Assembly (NCBI GenBank): GCA_025210515.1 | Contig: JAOARM010000005.1 | Span: 1-39,055, forward strand | Length of the DNA stretch: 39,055 nucleotides | Reading direction: 5' to 3' | DNA from: Vallitalea sp. | GTDB taxonomy: Bacteria; Bacillota; Clostridia; Lachnospirales; Vallitaleaceae | In this document: one piece after another, positions 16,806-24,908 of the stretch | Position numbering within the stretch: the first letter of the stretch is position 1 | Layout: each line of letters starts with the position of its first letter | Notes under the pieces: model-generated | The model's input: the letters and a program-made list of their open reading frames with translations, nothing else | Database searches by the model: none | Told to the model about the DNA's origin: nothing | Made by a program: the position numbers and the translations under genes

Positions 16806-17621
16806 ATGAAAAAAAGATTGATTTTATTTATTTTGACTATTTCAATGGCATTAACTAGTATTAGCACTTCATTCGCTGCGGAAAGTAGTATTAATAACAA
16901 TGAATTGAGGAAATTAGCAATTAGTCAAGGTAAAGTTTTAAGCATTAATGAATATAATAGAATAAGAGAAAAATATAAAGATGACATAATTGGTCTAGAT
17001 AATGCACTAAAAAGATATTATATAACAACTGAACAAGATATGAAATTAGATAGATTATCAAAACTATCCAGATTCACAGATGGAAATCCAGGAGACGTTA
17101 ATATTAGAGAAAATTATATGTACGTATTAAATAAAGATACTGGTAACTCTTTTAATGTTGGAGAAGTATCAAGTGGAAAACCTAAAAATTGCAAGGATAT
17201 ATTTATGGGATTTCTAGGTTTTATTCCTAAGATTGGAGTAGTGGTTTCAGTGATTTCACTTATAAAGAGTGTAATTGAAATACAAGAAGCTCCAACAGCA
17301 GACAATGTTGAATTTAAAGAACAATATTCATATAAAGTTACTGTAAAGACTGCAGAATATTGTGATGGAAGCGATTGGTATATTGCCGCACGAACTGAAC
17401 AAAGAGAAGTAGATGGATTTTATGTAGTTTCAGGGTATTTACCTAAATTTGTGGCTAAAACTATAACAGTAGGGAAAATTAGAATTGATACAGCAAGATA
17501 TTTTGATGACGAAGATACTTTGATAAAAATAGCTAAAAGCTTTATACCTGGTATAAGCTATATTAATTCACAAACATATATAAATGGAACTCATGAATTC
17601 CCATTAAAAGAATATAACTAA
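16806..17621 (+). CDS. Unrecognised secreted protein
   Basis: 271 aa. A clear signal peptide (MKKRLILFILTISMALTSIS, cleavage near SFAA) predicts export; there is no lipobox. The mature N-terminal half is charged and helical. A hydrophobic stretch of about 25 residues in the middle (IFMGFLGFIPKIGVVVSVIS, about residues 132-157) could insert in a membrane or form a buried helix. The C-terminal half looks beta-rich (YSYKVTVKTAEYCDGSDWYI, FYVVSGYLPKFVAKTITVG). It has AAGGAG and a perfect promoter, so it should be well expressed. The next gene is 89 nt downstream. I recognise no family; the hydrophobic segment recalls pore-forming or bacteriocin-like proteins only loosely. Confidence 0.8.
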   Translation: MKKRLILFILTISMALTSISTSFAAESSINNNELRKLAISQGKVLSINEYNRIREKYKDDIIGLDNALKRYYITTEQDMKLDRLSKLSRFTDGNPGDVNIRENYMYVLNKDTGNSFNVGEVSSGKPKNCKDIFMGFLGFIPKIGVVVSVISLIKSVIEIQEAPTADNVEFKEQYSYKVTVKTAEYCDGSDWYIAARTEQREVDGFYVVSGYLPKFVAKTITVGKIRIDTARYFDDEDTLIKIAKSFIPGISYINSQTYINGTHEFPLKEYN

Positions 17622-17710
17622 ATCATTAGTTTAATATAATGAGCAAAACATATAACATTAAGTGAATTAGGAATATACTATGTATAATAATTAAAGAGGA
17701 GTTAATGTTA

Positions 17711-18298
17711 ATGCGTAAAAAAATATTAGTATCTCTGTTAGTGATTGTAATTATATCAAGTTTTATATTTTGGAATAAATATAAAACAGATGTATATTTG
17801 TTTTATAATCAGTTACAATTCAAGGATGGTTTTAGCGTTGATACTATGGTTTTATCAAAGGCTAGCGAGTTTATTCCTAGGATAAGTTTTTACTATAATA
17901 ACAATGATTCAATAGAAAGTTTAGATAATTATTTTGATAAAAAATGTAAGATAGTTTTAAATAATACTGATTATATATATAGTAAACATATTAAAGAAAT
18001 AATTAAAAACAATAATAATAGTAGTAATAACAAAATTATATTATCAGATAATATAACAGCTGAAATAATTACTCACAAGCAAAATAAATTCAATATTTTA
18101 GTAAGTGGAAAAATATCATTATCTAGTAACAATGCTATTTTTGAAGATACATTATCAAATCAAGATGAAATATATTATGAGTATATAGTTACCTTCGAAA
18201 AGAAATTATTTTTTATTTGGAAGGCTACTTATTTTGAAACTAAGAACAAGTTAATTATAGCTCTTATGTCTGAAAATAATAAAAGCATGTTAAAATAA
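17711..18298 (+). CDS. Unrecognised membrane-anchored protein
   Basis: 195 aa. One N-terminal transmembrane segment (KKILVSLLVIVIISSFIFW) with a basic flank, then about 170 residues predicted to lie outside: asparagine-rich (NNNNSSNNK near residue 100) with beta-type stretches (ITAEIITHKQNKFNILVSGK, YYEYIVTFEKKLFFIWKA). The start at 17711 has GGAG 9 nt upstream; the ATG at 17705 would be only 3 nt from it. It follows the secreted-protein gene on the same strand and may be expressed with it. A bidirectional terminator follows. No family recognised. Confidence 0.75.
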   Translation: MRKKILVSLLVIVIISSFIFWNKYKTDVYLFYNQLQFKDGFSVDTMVLSKASEFIPRISFYYNNNDSIESLDNYFDKKCKIVLNNTDYIYSKHIKEIIKNNNNSSNNKIILSDNITAEIITHKQNKFNILVSGKISLSSNNAIFEDTLSNQDEIYYEYIVTFEKKLFFIWKATYFETKNKLIIALMSENNKSMLK

Positions 18299-18357
18299 AT
18301 AATACTTATATTTTATATTTTTAATAAAACTAATTCAGCTTATTATGTAATAAAAAA

Positions 18358-18412
18358 TAAAAATCATGGTTATAGATGAGGTCTACTTCTCTCATCGTTA
18401 CCATGATTTTTT
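18358..18412. terminator. Bidirectional terminator
   Basis: AAATCATGGT (18361-18370) pairs with ACCATGATTT (18400-18409), and GATGAG with CTCATC inside. T runs follow on both strands, so it serves the plus-strand gene ending at 18298 and recR on the minus strand. Confidence 0.85.
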
Positions 18413-18435
18413 ATATAATTTATTTCTAATCAACC

Positions 18436-19035
18436 TTATAATTCTATTCTACCTTCCAATGCTCTTGACAACGTTATTTCATCAACATATTCTAAGTCAC
18501 CACCAATAGGTACGCCATTAGCTATTCTTGAAACTTTAATATCTAGAGGTTTAATTATCTTACTAAGATACATTGCTGTGGCTTCGCCTTCTACTGTTGA
18601 ATTGGTGGCAAGTATAACTTCTTCTATATCATTTGAAGATAATCTTGCTAATAATTCTTTGATTTTCAGATCAGAAGGTCCTATTCCAAGCATTGGAGAT
18701 ATTGCTCCGTGAAGTATATGATATACACCTTTATATTGTTTTGTTTTCTCGTAAGCTGCCATATCTCGTGGGTCTTCTACTACCATAATAGTATTTTTAT
18801 CTCTTTTTGGACTACTACAAATAGGACATAGCTCAGAATCTGTAAGGGTGCAACATTTACTACAATATTTAATATGTTTTTTTGCTTCAACTATTGAACT
18901 TGATAATCTCTCTGCTTGTTCTGCTGGCATATTAATAATATGAAACGCTAGTCTCTGTGCTGTTTTAATTCCTACACCAGGTAATCTAGACAGTTCTTCT
19001 ATTAACTTACCTATTTGATTTCCAAAATAGTCCAT
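18436..19035 (-). CDS. recR: Recombination mediator RecR
   Basis: 199 aa, the usual RecR length. RecR works with RecO/RecF to load RecA on gapped DNA. An N-terminal helix-hairpin-helix ([20 protein letters not shown]), a four-cysteine zinc finger (C58, C61, C70, C73) and a Toprim domain ([17 protein letters not shown], then [19 protein letters not shown]) are all present. The start at 19035 has AAGGA 7 nt upstream and matches the family N-terminus; in-frame ATGs at 19038 and 19059 fit less well. It follows ybaB and dnaX on the same strand, the standard Firmicutes order, and ends at a shared terminator. Confidence 0.97.
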   Translation of the reverse strand: MDYFGNQIGKLIEELSRLPGVGIKTAQRLAFHIINMPAEQAERLSSSIVEAKKHIKYCSKCCTLTDSELCPICSSPKRDKNTIMVVEDPRDMAAYEKTKQYKGVYHILHGAISPMLGIGPSDLKIKELLARLSSNDIEEVILATNSTVEGEATAMYLSKIIKPLDIKVSRIANGVPIGGDLEYVDEITLSRALEGRIEL

Positions 19036-19198
19036 CATATCATCCTTTTTACAATCCACTTCTGCTACATATGCAAGGTAATTATCCTTACTGGTTAATC
19101 TAATCTTACTAATTAAATGATTAACCTGTTTGTTATAGCTTATTATCCATATTACCTTATACTAATCTAGCCTTGTGTATACATTTCATAAGTTTTAC

Positions 19199-19546
19199 CT
19201 AGAATAAACCTCCTGGTAAGTTTAATCCACCAGTAAGATTTGACATTTGTTTGTTAACTTTTTCATCTGCTGTACGAAGAGCTTCATTAACAGCTGCAAG
19301 AATTAAATCTTCTAACATTTCTACATCATCTTCATCAACTACTTCAGGATCTATAGTTACTTTTGTTACTTCTTTTTTACCTGTTACTACTACTTTAACA
19401 GCTCCACCACCTGCTGAAGCTTCAAATGTTTGAGTGTCTAAATCCTCTTGCATTTCTTGCATCTTCTTTTGCATTTTTTGTGCTTGTTTCATTAAATTGT
19501 TCATATTATTAGGCATTCCGCCTCCAAAACCGCCTCTTTTTGCCAT
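19199..19546 (-). CDS. YbaB/EbfC family nucleoid-associated protein
   Basis: 115 aa, standard length. YbaB/EbfC proteins form dimers that bind DNA and associate with the nucleoid. A Gly/Met/Asn-rich N-terminus ([20 protein letters not shown]) leads into a coiled-coil helix. The conserved core follows: [20 protein letters not shown], then [20 protein letters not shown], and a terminal helix with [18 protein letters not shown] lies upstream of the ATG. It sits between dnaX (49 nt upstream) and recR (164 nt downstream), the conserved dnaX-ybaB-recR block. Confidence 0.95.
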   Translation of the reverse strand: MAKRGGFGGGMPNNMNNLMKQAQKMQKKMQEMQEDLDTQTFEASAGGGAVKVVVTGKKEVTKVTIDPEVVDEDDVEMLEDLILAAVNEALRTADEKVNKQMSNLTGGLNLPGGLF

Positions 19547-19594
19547 GGTTGTTTCCTCCTTATAATTAACTATTAATTAAATAATGTTTTATAG

Positions 19595-21193
19595 TTATTG
19601 AATTGTAACATCAAAATTAACTTTTGATATTAGTTCATCATAATTAGCATTTAGTATTTCTTGTTCATGATTACTTATTGCTTCACCTGTCATAGCATCA
19701 TATTCGTCTTGTTCTATTATTTTAATATTAAATTTTTTTTGATTAACAGTTTCTAACCCACTGTTTATTTTACTAATATTATCTTCTTGTGACAAGTATT
19801 TTTTTCCAACATTATCACTACATACAATATATAGCATATCACCATCAATGTATTTTGGCTTAGCACCTTTTATGAATTGTTTTCCTATGGAATCAAAGTA
19901 TTCTACTAACTTATCCCAACTATTAATAGCTTTCTTAATATCCTCTGGTATAGCTTTTGGTAAATTTATAATAGTTTTTTCTTTACTTGGTTCTATAATA
20001 TTATTGCTCTTTATAGAATTAGCTGCTACTACTTGAACACCATTTTCAATCTTTTGTTCTAAATCTTTAATCCTCTGTAGAAGTCCAATTGAAGTATTAT
20101 CCATTGAAGGTTGACATAACTTCATAAGTTCTACTTCTAGTAAAATTCTTTTTCTTGAAGAATATTTTATTTTCACTTCTAATTCAGAAAATATTTTTAT
20201 ATAATATATAATTTCTTCTTCAGAAACTTTATCTGCTTGCTCTTTAATTTCTTCTATATTTTCTTGTGACATATCTAATACTTGCATACCGTCTTTAATT
20301 GATTTCAGTATTAGTATATTTCTTAGATGATTAATCAAATCCATTATAAATTGATTAATATCTCTTCCTTGCATAATAATATGGTCTGTAAGCTCCATAC
20401 ACTTTTTTGCATCTTTTTTATTTATTGCATATACCATATCAAGAAAAATCTGAGTATCTACTGCTCCAAGTACATCAAGAACTTTCTCTATGGTAATATC
20501 TTCACCTAGATAAAATGCAATACATTGGTCAAGTATACTAAGTGCGTCACGCATTGAACCATCTGCCACTTTCGCTATATATAAAATTGCATTCTTTTCT
20601 ATATTAATATTTTCTTCATCCATATAATATATTAATGTATCTGCAATCGTTTTAATAGAAATTCTTTTAAAATCGTATCGTTGACATCTTGATAATATAG
20701 TTACTGGTATTTTATGTGGTTCAGTAGTTGCTAGTATAAATATAACATGTTCTGGTGGTTCTTCTAAAGTCTTTAGAAGTGCATTAAAAGCTCCTGTAGA
20801 TAACATATGAACCTCATCAATAATATATACTTTGTACTTACCTTCTGTAGGAGTATATTTCACTTCTTCTCTAATTTCTCTAATATTATCCACGCCATTA
20901 TTAGAAGCCGCATCTATTTCAATAATATTCATGCTTCTATTTTCATTAATAGTTTTACAAACAGAGCATTCATTACAAGGGCTACCGTCCACAGGACTTT
21001 CACAATTAACTGCTTTTGCAAATATCTTAGCTGTAGAAGTTTTTCCTGTACCTCTAGTACCACAAAATAGATAAGCATGTGCTATTCTACTTGCCATTAT
21101 CTGATTCGTTAATGTTTTTACTATATGCTGTTGTCCCATTACTCCTTGGAACCCTTTTGGACGCCATTTCCTATACAAAGCTGTATATGACAT
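19595..21193 (-). CDS. dnaX: DNA polymerase III subunit tau (clamp loader)
   Basis: 532 aa. ATPase of the clamp loader that places the sliding clamp on primed DNA and links polymerase to helicase. Walker A is GTRGTGKT (45-52), the zinc site uses C64, C73, C76 and C79, Walker B is VYIIDEVHML, and the arginine-finger motif is ILSRCQRYDF. Domain III follows, then a tau-specific C-terminal region (after about 365) shorter than in E. coli. The start at 21193 (MSYTALYRKWRP) has GAAGGAAG upstream and the family N-terminus; the ATG at 21217 adds 8 residues with no site. First protein gene downstream of the SRP RNA. Confidence 0.97.
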   Translation of the reverse strand: MSYTALYRKWRPKGFQGVMGQQHIVKTLTNQIMASRIAHAYLFCGTRGTGKTSTAKIFAKAVNCESPVDGSPCNECSVCKTINENRSMNIIEIDAASNNGVDNIREIREEVKYTPTEGKYKVYIIDEVHMLSTGAFNALLKTLEEPPEHVIFILATTEPHKIPVTILSRCQRYDFKRISIKTIADTLIYYMDEENINIEKNAILYIAKVADGSMRDALSILDQCIAFYLGEDITIEKVLDVLGAVDTQIFLDMVYAINKKDAKKCMELTDHIIMQGRDINQFIMDLINHLRNILILKSIKDGMQVLDMSQENIEEIKEQADKVSEEEIIYYIKIFSELEVKIKYSSRKRILLEVELMKLCQPSMDNTSIGLLQRIKDLEQKIENGVQVVAANSIKSNNIIEPSKEKTIINLPKAIPEDIKKAINSWDKLVEYFDSIGKQFIKGAKPKYIDGDMLYIVCSDNVGKKYLSQEDNISKINSGLETVNQKKFNIKIIEQDEYDAMTGEAISNHEQEILNANYDELISKVNFDVTIQ

Positions 21194-21237
21194 TGTTACA
21201 CTTCCTTCTATTATCATATAGAATTTTCATCTATTAG

Positions 21238-21266
21238 ATTATACCACAAAAAAAACGCTTATTAAA
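21238..21266 (-). promoter_or_regulatory. Promoter of dnaX-ybaB-recR
   Basis: Minus strand: TTTAAT (21266-21261), 17-bp spacer, TATAAT (21243-21238). The -10 is perfect and the -35 weak. It lies between the SRP RNA terminator and the dnaX start. Confidence 0.6.
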
Positions 21267-21300
21267 CATAGAAAGCTACTATATAAAACAAAATAAAAAC

Positions 21301-21324
21301 AAAAAAACCACTATTAACTAGTGG
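21301..21324 (-). terminator. Terminator of the SRP RNA gene
   Basis: On the minus strand, CCACTA-GTTAA-TAGTGG is followed by seven T's (21307-21301). It begins about 15 nt after the 3' end of the SRP RNA. Confidence 0.9.
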
Positions 21325-21338
21325 TATAATTCATTATT

Positions 21339-21604
21339 AAACCGTGCACCGCACTTCGACAAATATTCATAAGCGTTACCTTTATAGTTAACTCAAACCA
21401 GGCACCCTTACGGCACACAGGAGGTTCTACTTAGTGCTGCTTCCTTCCGGACCTGACACGGTTCATAGATTCCTGTTGCGTAAGACCAAGTTATCATCGC
21501 CACTTGTAAAGGGCAGCCTTACAAATCAAATGCCTCCGATTGGTATCACCCCTGCTATAGCGGATTGCAGGTACAGGGCACCGCTATCTCCCCGGCTGCA
21601 CGGA
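21339..21604 (-). ncRNA. ffs: Signal recognition particle RNA, long Bacillus-type (scRNA)
   Basis: The RNA core that binds Ffh and targets nascent membrane proteins. The minus strand carries the invariant domain IV stretch GTCAGGTCCGGAAGGAAGCA. It also carries the Alu-domain elements of Bacillus scRNA: GGGGAGATAGCGGTGCCCTG near the 5' end, then CTGCAATCCGCT, and near the 3' end GGTAACGCTTATG and GGTGCACGGT. The 5' GTGCA and 3' TGCAC ends can pair, closing the Alu domain. About 266 nt, against 271 in B. subtilis. The 5' end is placed from the promoter and the 3' end from the comparison; both are good to a few bases. Confidence 0.96.
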
Positions 21605-21610
21605 AACTTT

Positions 21611-21639
21611 ATATTATTCATGCCTAACTGACATGATAA
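21611..21639 (-). promoter_or_regulatory. Promoter of the SRP RNA
   Basis: Minus strand: TTATCA (21639-21634), 17-bp spacer, TAATAT (21616-21611), which places the start site at about 21604, the expected 5' end of the RNA. Confidence 0.65.
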
Positions 21640-21781
21640 TTCACTATTATATTGCATAATTATTTGTAACTATAATAAATAAATCAATTAATTTGTTTAT
21701 CTATATTAAACTTATATGCAACGACTAGTATATAACTTTTTTGTACATATGTCAACTGGTATTTTTTATGACTTTTTGTCT

Positions 21782-22660
21782 TTATGCCACGTCTTCTTTT
21801 ATATATTCTCTTGCTATATTAAAGTTCAAATTAACGTTATATTCAAACTCATCATTTTCATGTATTTTATTTGTAGAAGAAACTTCAAATAGCTTAACGC
21901 TTAATGTAGATTTTCTACAATTATTACAATATATAAGTGTACCTTCAAAGAATGCATTTCCTAATTTTACTTTGCCATATTTTTCAACAATTTGTTTAAG
22001 CGAAGTACTATCACTTACATCGTTTGTTAACATTTCTAATTCTTCAAAGAAAGATTGTCCATCTGTTTTTAATATCTTAAATATCTTTTTAGATTTTTTA
22101 TAGTTATTACAACTTTCACAGTATTGGTGTTTATCCTTAAAACCTATTCCTGCCGCTACTGCTCCAATAAATACACCAATAAAATTAATAATAGCAAAGA
22201 CCCAACTAACAGTAGGATTATCTACTTCTCCCATTGAACGTGATTTATAGCTAAATGATATAGGTGTACTCTCTATCATGAGTTTACTATAATTTAAGAA
22301 TGTCATAGAACCATAACCAGGCACTTCATAGTTACTTACATGATCGCCATCCATTGAATATTCAATTTCCCCAGTCTCTGTGTTAATACATGTTAATGAA
22401 TATGTTATGTATTTAATTGAGGTAAAAGAAATAAGTGCCATTAACATAACAATAACAAAATGTTTAGCTGTAATTCTCTTACTTGATAAAATCAAACCTT
22501 TGAATAAACCAAATCCACATACATACCCAATGGCTATTGCTCCAGCTGGAATTACAAAAAATATTCCCAAACTTATTAATTCATAATTTGTAAATACCAT
22601 TATTAGTATTGGTATTGCAATACTAGCAATTAAAGATAGTAACCCTAATAAAATACTCAT
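21782..22660 (-). CDS. Unrecognised membrane protein with two CxxC pairs
   Basis: 292 aa. Four hydrophobic segments: about residues 3-22, 29-52, 67-88 and 150-172. Between the third and fourth is a polar loop of about 60 residues (NTETGEIEYSMDGDHVSNYE). After the fourth comes a soluble domain with CESC just past the membrane (about 181-184) and CNNC about 65 residues later, which could bind one zinc or iron together. AGGGAAA and GGAGGG lie upstream of the ATG. It interrupts the otherwise conserved tadA-SRP RNA-dnaX order. No family recognised; a zinc-ribbon-bearing membrane protein is the most I can say. Confidence 0.72.
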   Translation of the reverse strand: MSILLGLLSLIASIAIPILIMVFTNYELISLGIFFVIPAGAIAIGYVCGFGLFKGLILSSKRITAKHFVIVMLMALISFTSIKYITYSLTCINTETGEIEYSMDGDHVSNYEVPGYGSMTFLNYSKLMIESTPISFSYKSRSMGEVDNPTVSWVFAIINFIGVFIGAVAAGIGFKDKHQYCESCNNYKKSKKIFKILKTDGQSFFEELEMLTNDVSDSTSLKQIVEKYGKVKLGNAFFEGTLIYCNNCRKSTLSVKLFEVSSTNKIHENDEFEYNVNLNFNIAREYIKEDVA

Positions 22661-22801
22661 AAATTTCCCTCCATTTTTTAAATAATACTAATAGTCAAAA
22701 AAGAAACATTTTCCGACTTTAGGCTACTAAATTATACACGTTTATTATATGAACGTCAATATTATTTTGGTAGTATTTTATAGTTTTGTTATTTTCTATA
22801 A

Positions 22802-23281
22802 TTAAATTTTTCGGTTAGTTTTATTTTTTCTTAATTCTCTAAAAAAATTTTTTAGCAATTGACTACTTTCATCTTCCAGAATGCCTCTTGCTACATCAAC
22901 TTGATGGTTAAATCGATCTTCTTCTAATATATTAATTATAGATCCTGCACATCCTGCTTTTATATTATTGGCAGCAATTACTACTTTAGGTATTCTTGCC
23001 TGAACTATAGCCCCTGCACACATTGGACATGGTTCTAATGTAATATACATAGTGCATTCATCTAATCTCCAATCTCCCACTACTCTACTAGCTTCATCTA
23101 TAGCTAATATTTCTGCGTGAGACAATGTATTCTTATCAGTATTTCTTCTATTATAGGCTCTAGCAATTATTTCATCGCCTTTTACTATTATTGCTCCTAT
23201 TGGTACTTCATTTATGCTATATGCTTTGTTAGCTTCAATAAGTGCTTCTAACATATATTTTTCTCTATTTATTTTAATCAC
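22802..23281 (-). CDS. tadA: tRNA-specific adenosine deaminase TadA
   Basis: 159 aa. It deaminates A34 of tRNA-Arg(ACG) to inosine. The zinc and proton-shuttle motifs are complete: H55-A-E57 in LSHAEILA and PCPMC (C85, C88) in LEPCPMCAGAIVQAR, with the family segment NEVPIGAIIVKGDEIIARAYN before them. The C-terminal helix FFRELRKNK is also typical. A GTG start at 23281 gives the standard N-terminus before MLEALIEANKAY, although no strong ribosome binding site precedes it; the ATG at 23254 would shorten the family N-terminus. Position next to the SRP RNA and dnaX agrees with the Bacillus yaaJ locus. Confidence 0.95.
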   Translation of the reverse strand: MIKINREKYMLEALIEANKAYSINEVPIGAIIVKGDEIIARAYNRRNTDKNTLSHAEILAIDEASRVVGDWRLDECTMYITLEPCPMCAGAIVQARIPKVVIAANNIKAGCAGSIINILEEDRFNHQVDVARGILEDESSQLLKNFFRELRKNKTNRKI

Positions 23282-23421
23282 CTACTATATTATTATTAAG
23301 ATAATTGTACATTAACATTTTCTTGCTTTTTTCATATAATAATGCTACCATTATTATAAAATAATATCGCATTTAAAACAATAATGAAAAACTCAGATAT
23401 ATTCATTATAGGAGGGTTAAT

Positions 23422-23853
23422 ATGGCAACTTCATTTACAGTAGTAAAAAAAGGATATGAACCAAAAGAAGTACTTGAGTATATTGGTTTATTAGAAAAAG
23501 AATTAGGATCCTATAAAGATAAAGAACAGTTTATCTCACAAGCTTTAGTAGGTGCACAAGCTTCAGCTAAACAAATAGTTGAACAAGCTGAAACTCAAGC
23601 TGTTAAGATTGAGCAAGATGCTCTCGTTAAACTTGAAAACGTAAGACAAAAAATTACTGATTCCAAAGAAAAGCTTAATGAATTTCAAAAAAACTACTAT
23701 GATTTTATGAACAGATTTACTACTTCTTTCAATGATCAAGAACTCAATCAACTATTTACTAGTCTTGATGCTATATATACTACATTAGAAGTAGAAACTA
23801 ATGTACAGCATGAAGATGAAAATATTGAAGATGATACTAATATAGAAGATTAG
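23422..23853 (+). CDS. DivIVA-domain protein
   Basis: 143 aa. The N-terminus (FTVVKKGYEPKEVLEYIGLL) resembles the DivIVA/GpsB membrane-binding motif, in which a short N-terminal segment precedes a coiled coil. The coiled coil runs from about residue 22 to 110 (QIVEQAETQAVKIEQDALVK, LENVRQKITDSKEKLNEFQ) and the tail is strongly acidic (EDENIEDDTNIED). DivIVA-type proteins mark curved or septal membrane and recruit partners. It is shorter than DivIVA proper, closer to GpsB-like or SepIVA-like forms. AGGAGGG lies upstream of the ATG. The radical SAM gene follows 21 nt later, so the two are probably cotranscribed. Confidence 0.75.
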   Translation: MATSFTVVKKGYEPKEVLEYIGLLEKELGSYKDKEQFISQALVGAQASAKQIVEQAETQAVKIEQDALVKLENVRQKITDSKEKLNEFQKNYYDFMNRFTTSFNDQELNQLFTSLDAIYTTLEVETNVQHEDENIEDDTNIED

Positions 23854-23874
23854 TAATAATAACAGGAGTTTTAT

Positions 23875-24579
23875 ATGAATATAAAAGGATTTGCCAAAAC
23901 AACATTATTAGATTATCCAGGTCATATTGCATCCACTATCTTTACTGGTGGGTGTAATTTTAATTGTCCTTATTGTCATAATGGAGATTTAGTTCTTGAC
24001 TTTCATAATATGTCTAATATATCTGAACAAGAAGTTCTTACACATATTAAAAAACGTTCTAGTATAATCGATGGCATATGTATTAGTGGTGGAGAACCTA
24101 CATTGCAACATGATTTATTAGACTTTATGGAAAAAGTTAAATTCTACAATTTAAAAATCAAACTAGATACTAACGGTAGTAATCCTCATATTATTAAGCA
24201 AGCCTATGAAAATAATTTAGTTGATTACATTGCTATGGATATTAAAAACTCAAAGCAAAAATACTCTGTTACATGTGACAAAAATATTAATATAGATAAA
24301 ATTCAACAGTCCATTGATTATATAATTGATTGTGGTATCAATTACGAATTTCGTACAACTATTGTAAAAGAGTTTCATACTGAAAATGATATTATAGAAA
24401 TAGGTAAATGGTTAAATGGTAGTAAACAATATTTTCTACAACAGTACGTTGAAAGAGATAAACAAATTAAGGAAGGTCTTCATAGTCATAATGAAAATAC
24501 TATCCTAGAATATGCACAAATTGTTAAACCATACTTTCAAAATGTATCGATACGAGGGATTGATCCTCAAAACTTATAG
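23875..24579 (+). CDS. Anaerobic ribonucleotide reductase activase-like radical SAM protein
   Basis: 234 aa. The radical SAM motif CNFNCPYC (C27, C31, C34) follows KTTLLDYPGHIASTIFTGG, the signature of the TIGR02495 (NrdG2) group of anaerobic ribonucleoside-triphosphate reductase activating proteins. The SAM-contact motif is CISGGEPTLQ and the C-terminal part includes FRTTIVKEFHTE. Such enzymes generate the glycyl radical of NrdD. No nrdD is adjacent, so the target is inferred from family only. AGGAG lies upstream of the ATG. Second gene of a probable operon with the DivIVA-domain protein; the palindromic element at 24640 follows. Confidence 0.88.
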   Translation: MNIKGFAKTTLLDYPGHIASTIFTGGCNFNCPYCHNGDLVLDFHNMSNISEQEVLTHIKKRSSIIDGICISGGEPTLQHDLLDFMEKVKFYNLKIKLDTNGSNPHIIKQAYENNLVDYIAMDIKNSKQKYSVTCDKNINIDKIQQSIDYIIDCGINYEFRTTIVKEFHTENDIIEIGKWLNGSKQYFLQQYVERDKQIKEGLHSHNENTILEYAQIVKPYFQNVSIRGIDPQNL

Positions 24580-24639
24580 CTTGTAATTTTTTTATAAAAT
24601 ATAATAGACTAACATTAGTTGTTCCTCTTTTAAACTTAT

Positions 24640-24800
24640 GGGGCTGTCTCATAATACATTTTTAATGTCAATATATAGGAAGATAGACTAAGTTTAGCGG
24701 CAAGCGAAGCCATGACGGCTATTCATACGTTTAAACGTATGAATAGCTAAACCTAGTATATTTCCCAAAAACTAAAAAAAATGTATTATGAGATAGCCCC
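24640..24800. mobile_element. 161-bp palindromic MITE-like element
   Basis: The ends are inverted repeats matching at 23 of 24 positions: GGGGCTGTCTCATAATACAT from 24640 and its complement ending at 24800, with G/A as the one difference. Pairing continues inward with mismatches (GTTTAGC against GCTAAAC) to a perfect 30-bp palindrome at 24718-24747 centred on TTTAAA. The left side carries an extra GC-richer stretch (about 24698-24717) with GGCAAGCGAAGCC. TTAT lies directly outside the left end and within TTTAT at the right, a possible target duplication. No ORF. It lies between convergent genes and its hairpin may end both transcripts. Confidence 0.65.
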
Positions 24801-24908
24801 TTTATTACAGCTAATATTAGTCTATTTTAATAAATATAAGTCTATAAATGAGTTGTTTAAAAATATCTATCTTATGTTTACTAAAGCATTATTTTAAGTA
24901 TAGTTACA

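Noticed and set aside
19093..19126. GGTTAATC/GATTAACC inverted repeat upstream of recR
   Set aside because: Eight-bp arms with an 18-nt loop, no T tract and no link to a start or stop; too weak to call.
19176..19183. Second copy of TGTATACA between ybaB and recR
   Set aside because: No promoter is associated with it; an 8-bp palindrome of A/T-rich type can occur by chance in 39 kb. It is a caution for the GntR operator proposal.
20402..20408. A AAA AAG slippery heptamer in frame in dnaX, as used for gamma production in E. coli
   Set aside because: It falls at codons 263-264, far earlier than the E. coli site; the -1 product would lose the oligomerisation domain. No upstream Shine-Dalgarno-like stimulator or clear downstream stem was identified, and runs of A are common in this AT-rich gene.
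21434..21631. 65-codon plus-strand ORF across the SRP RNA locus
   Set aside because: The sequence is fully explained by the minus-strand SRP RNA and its promoter.
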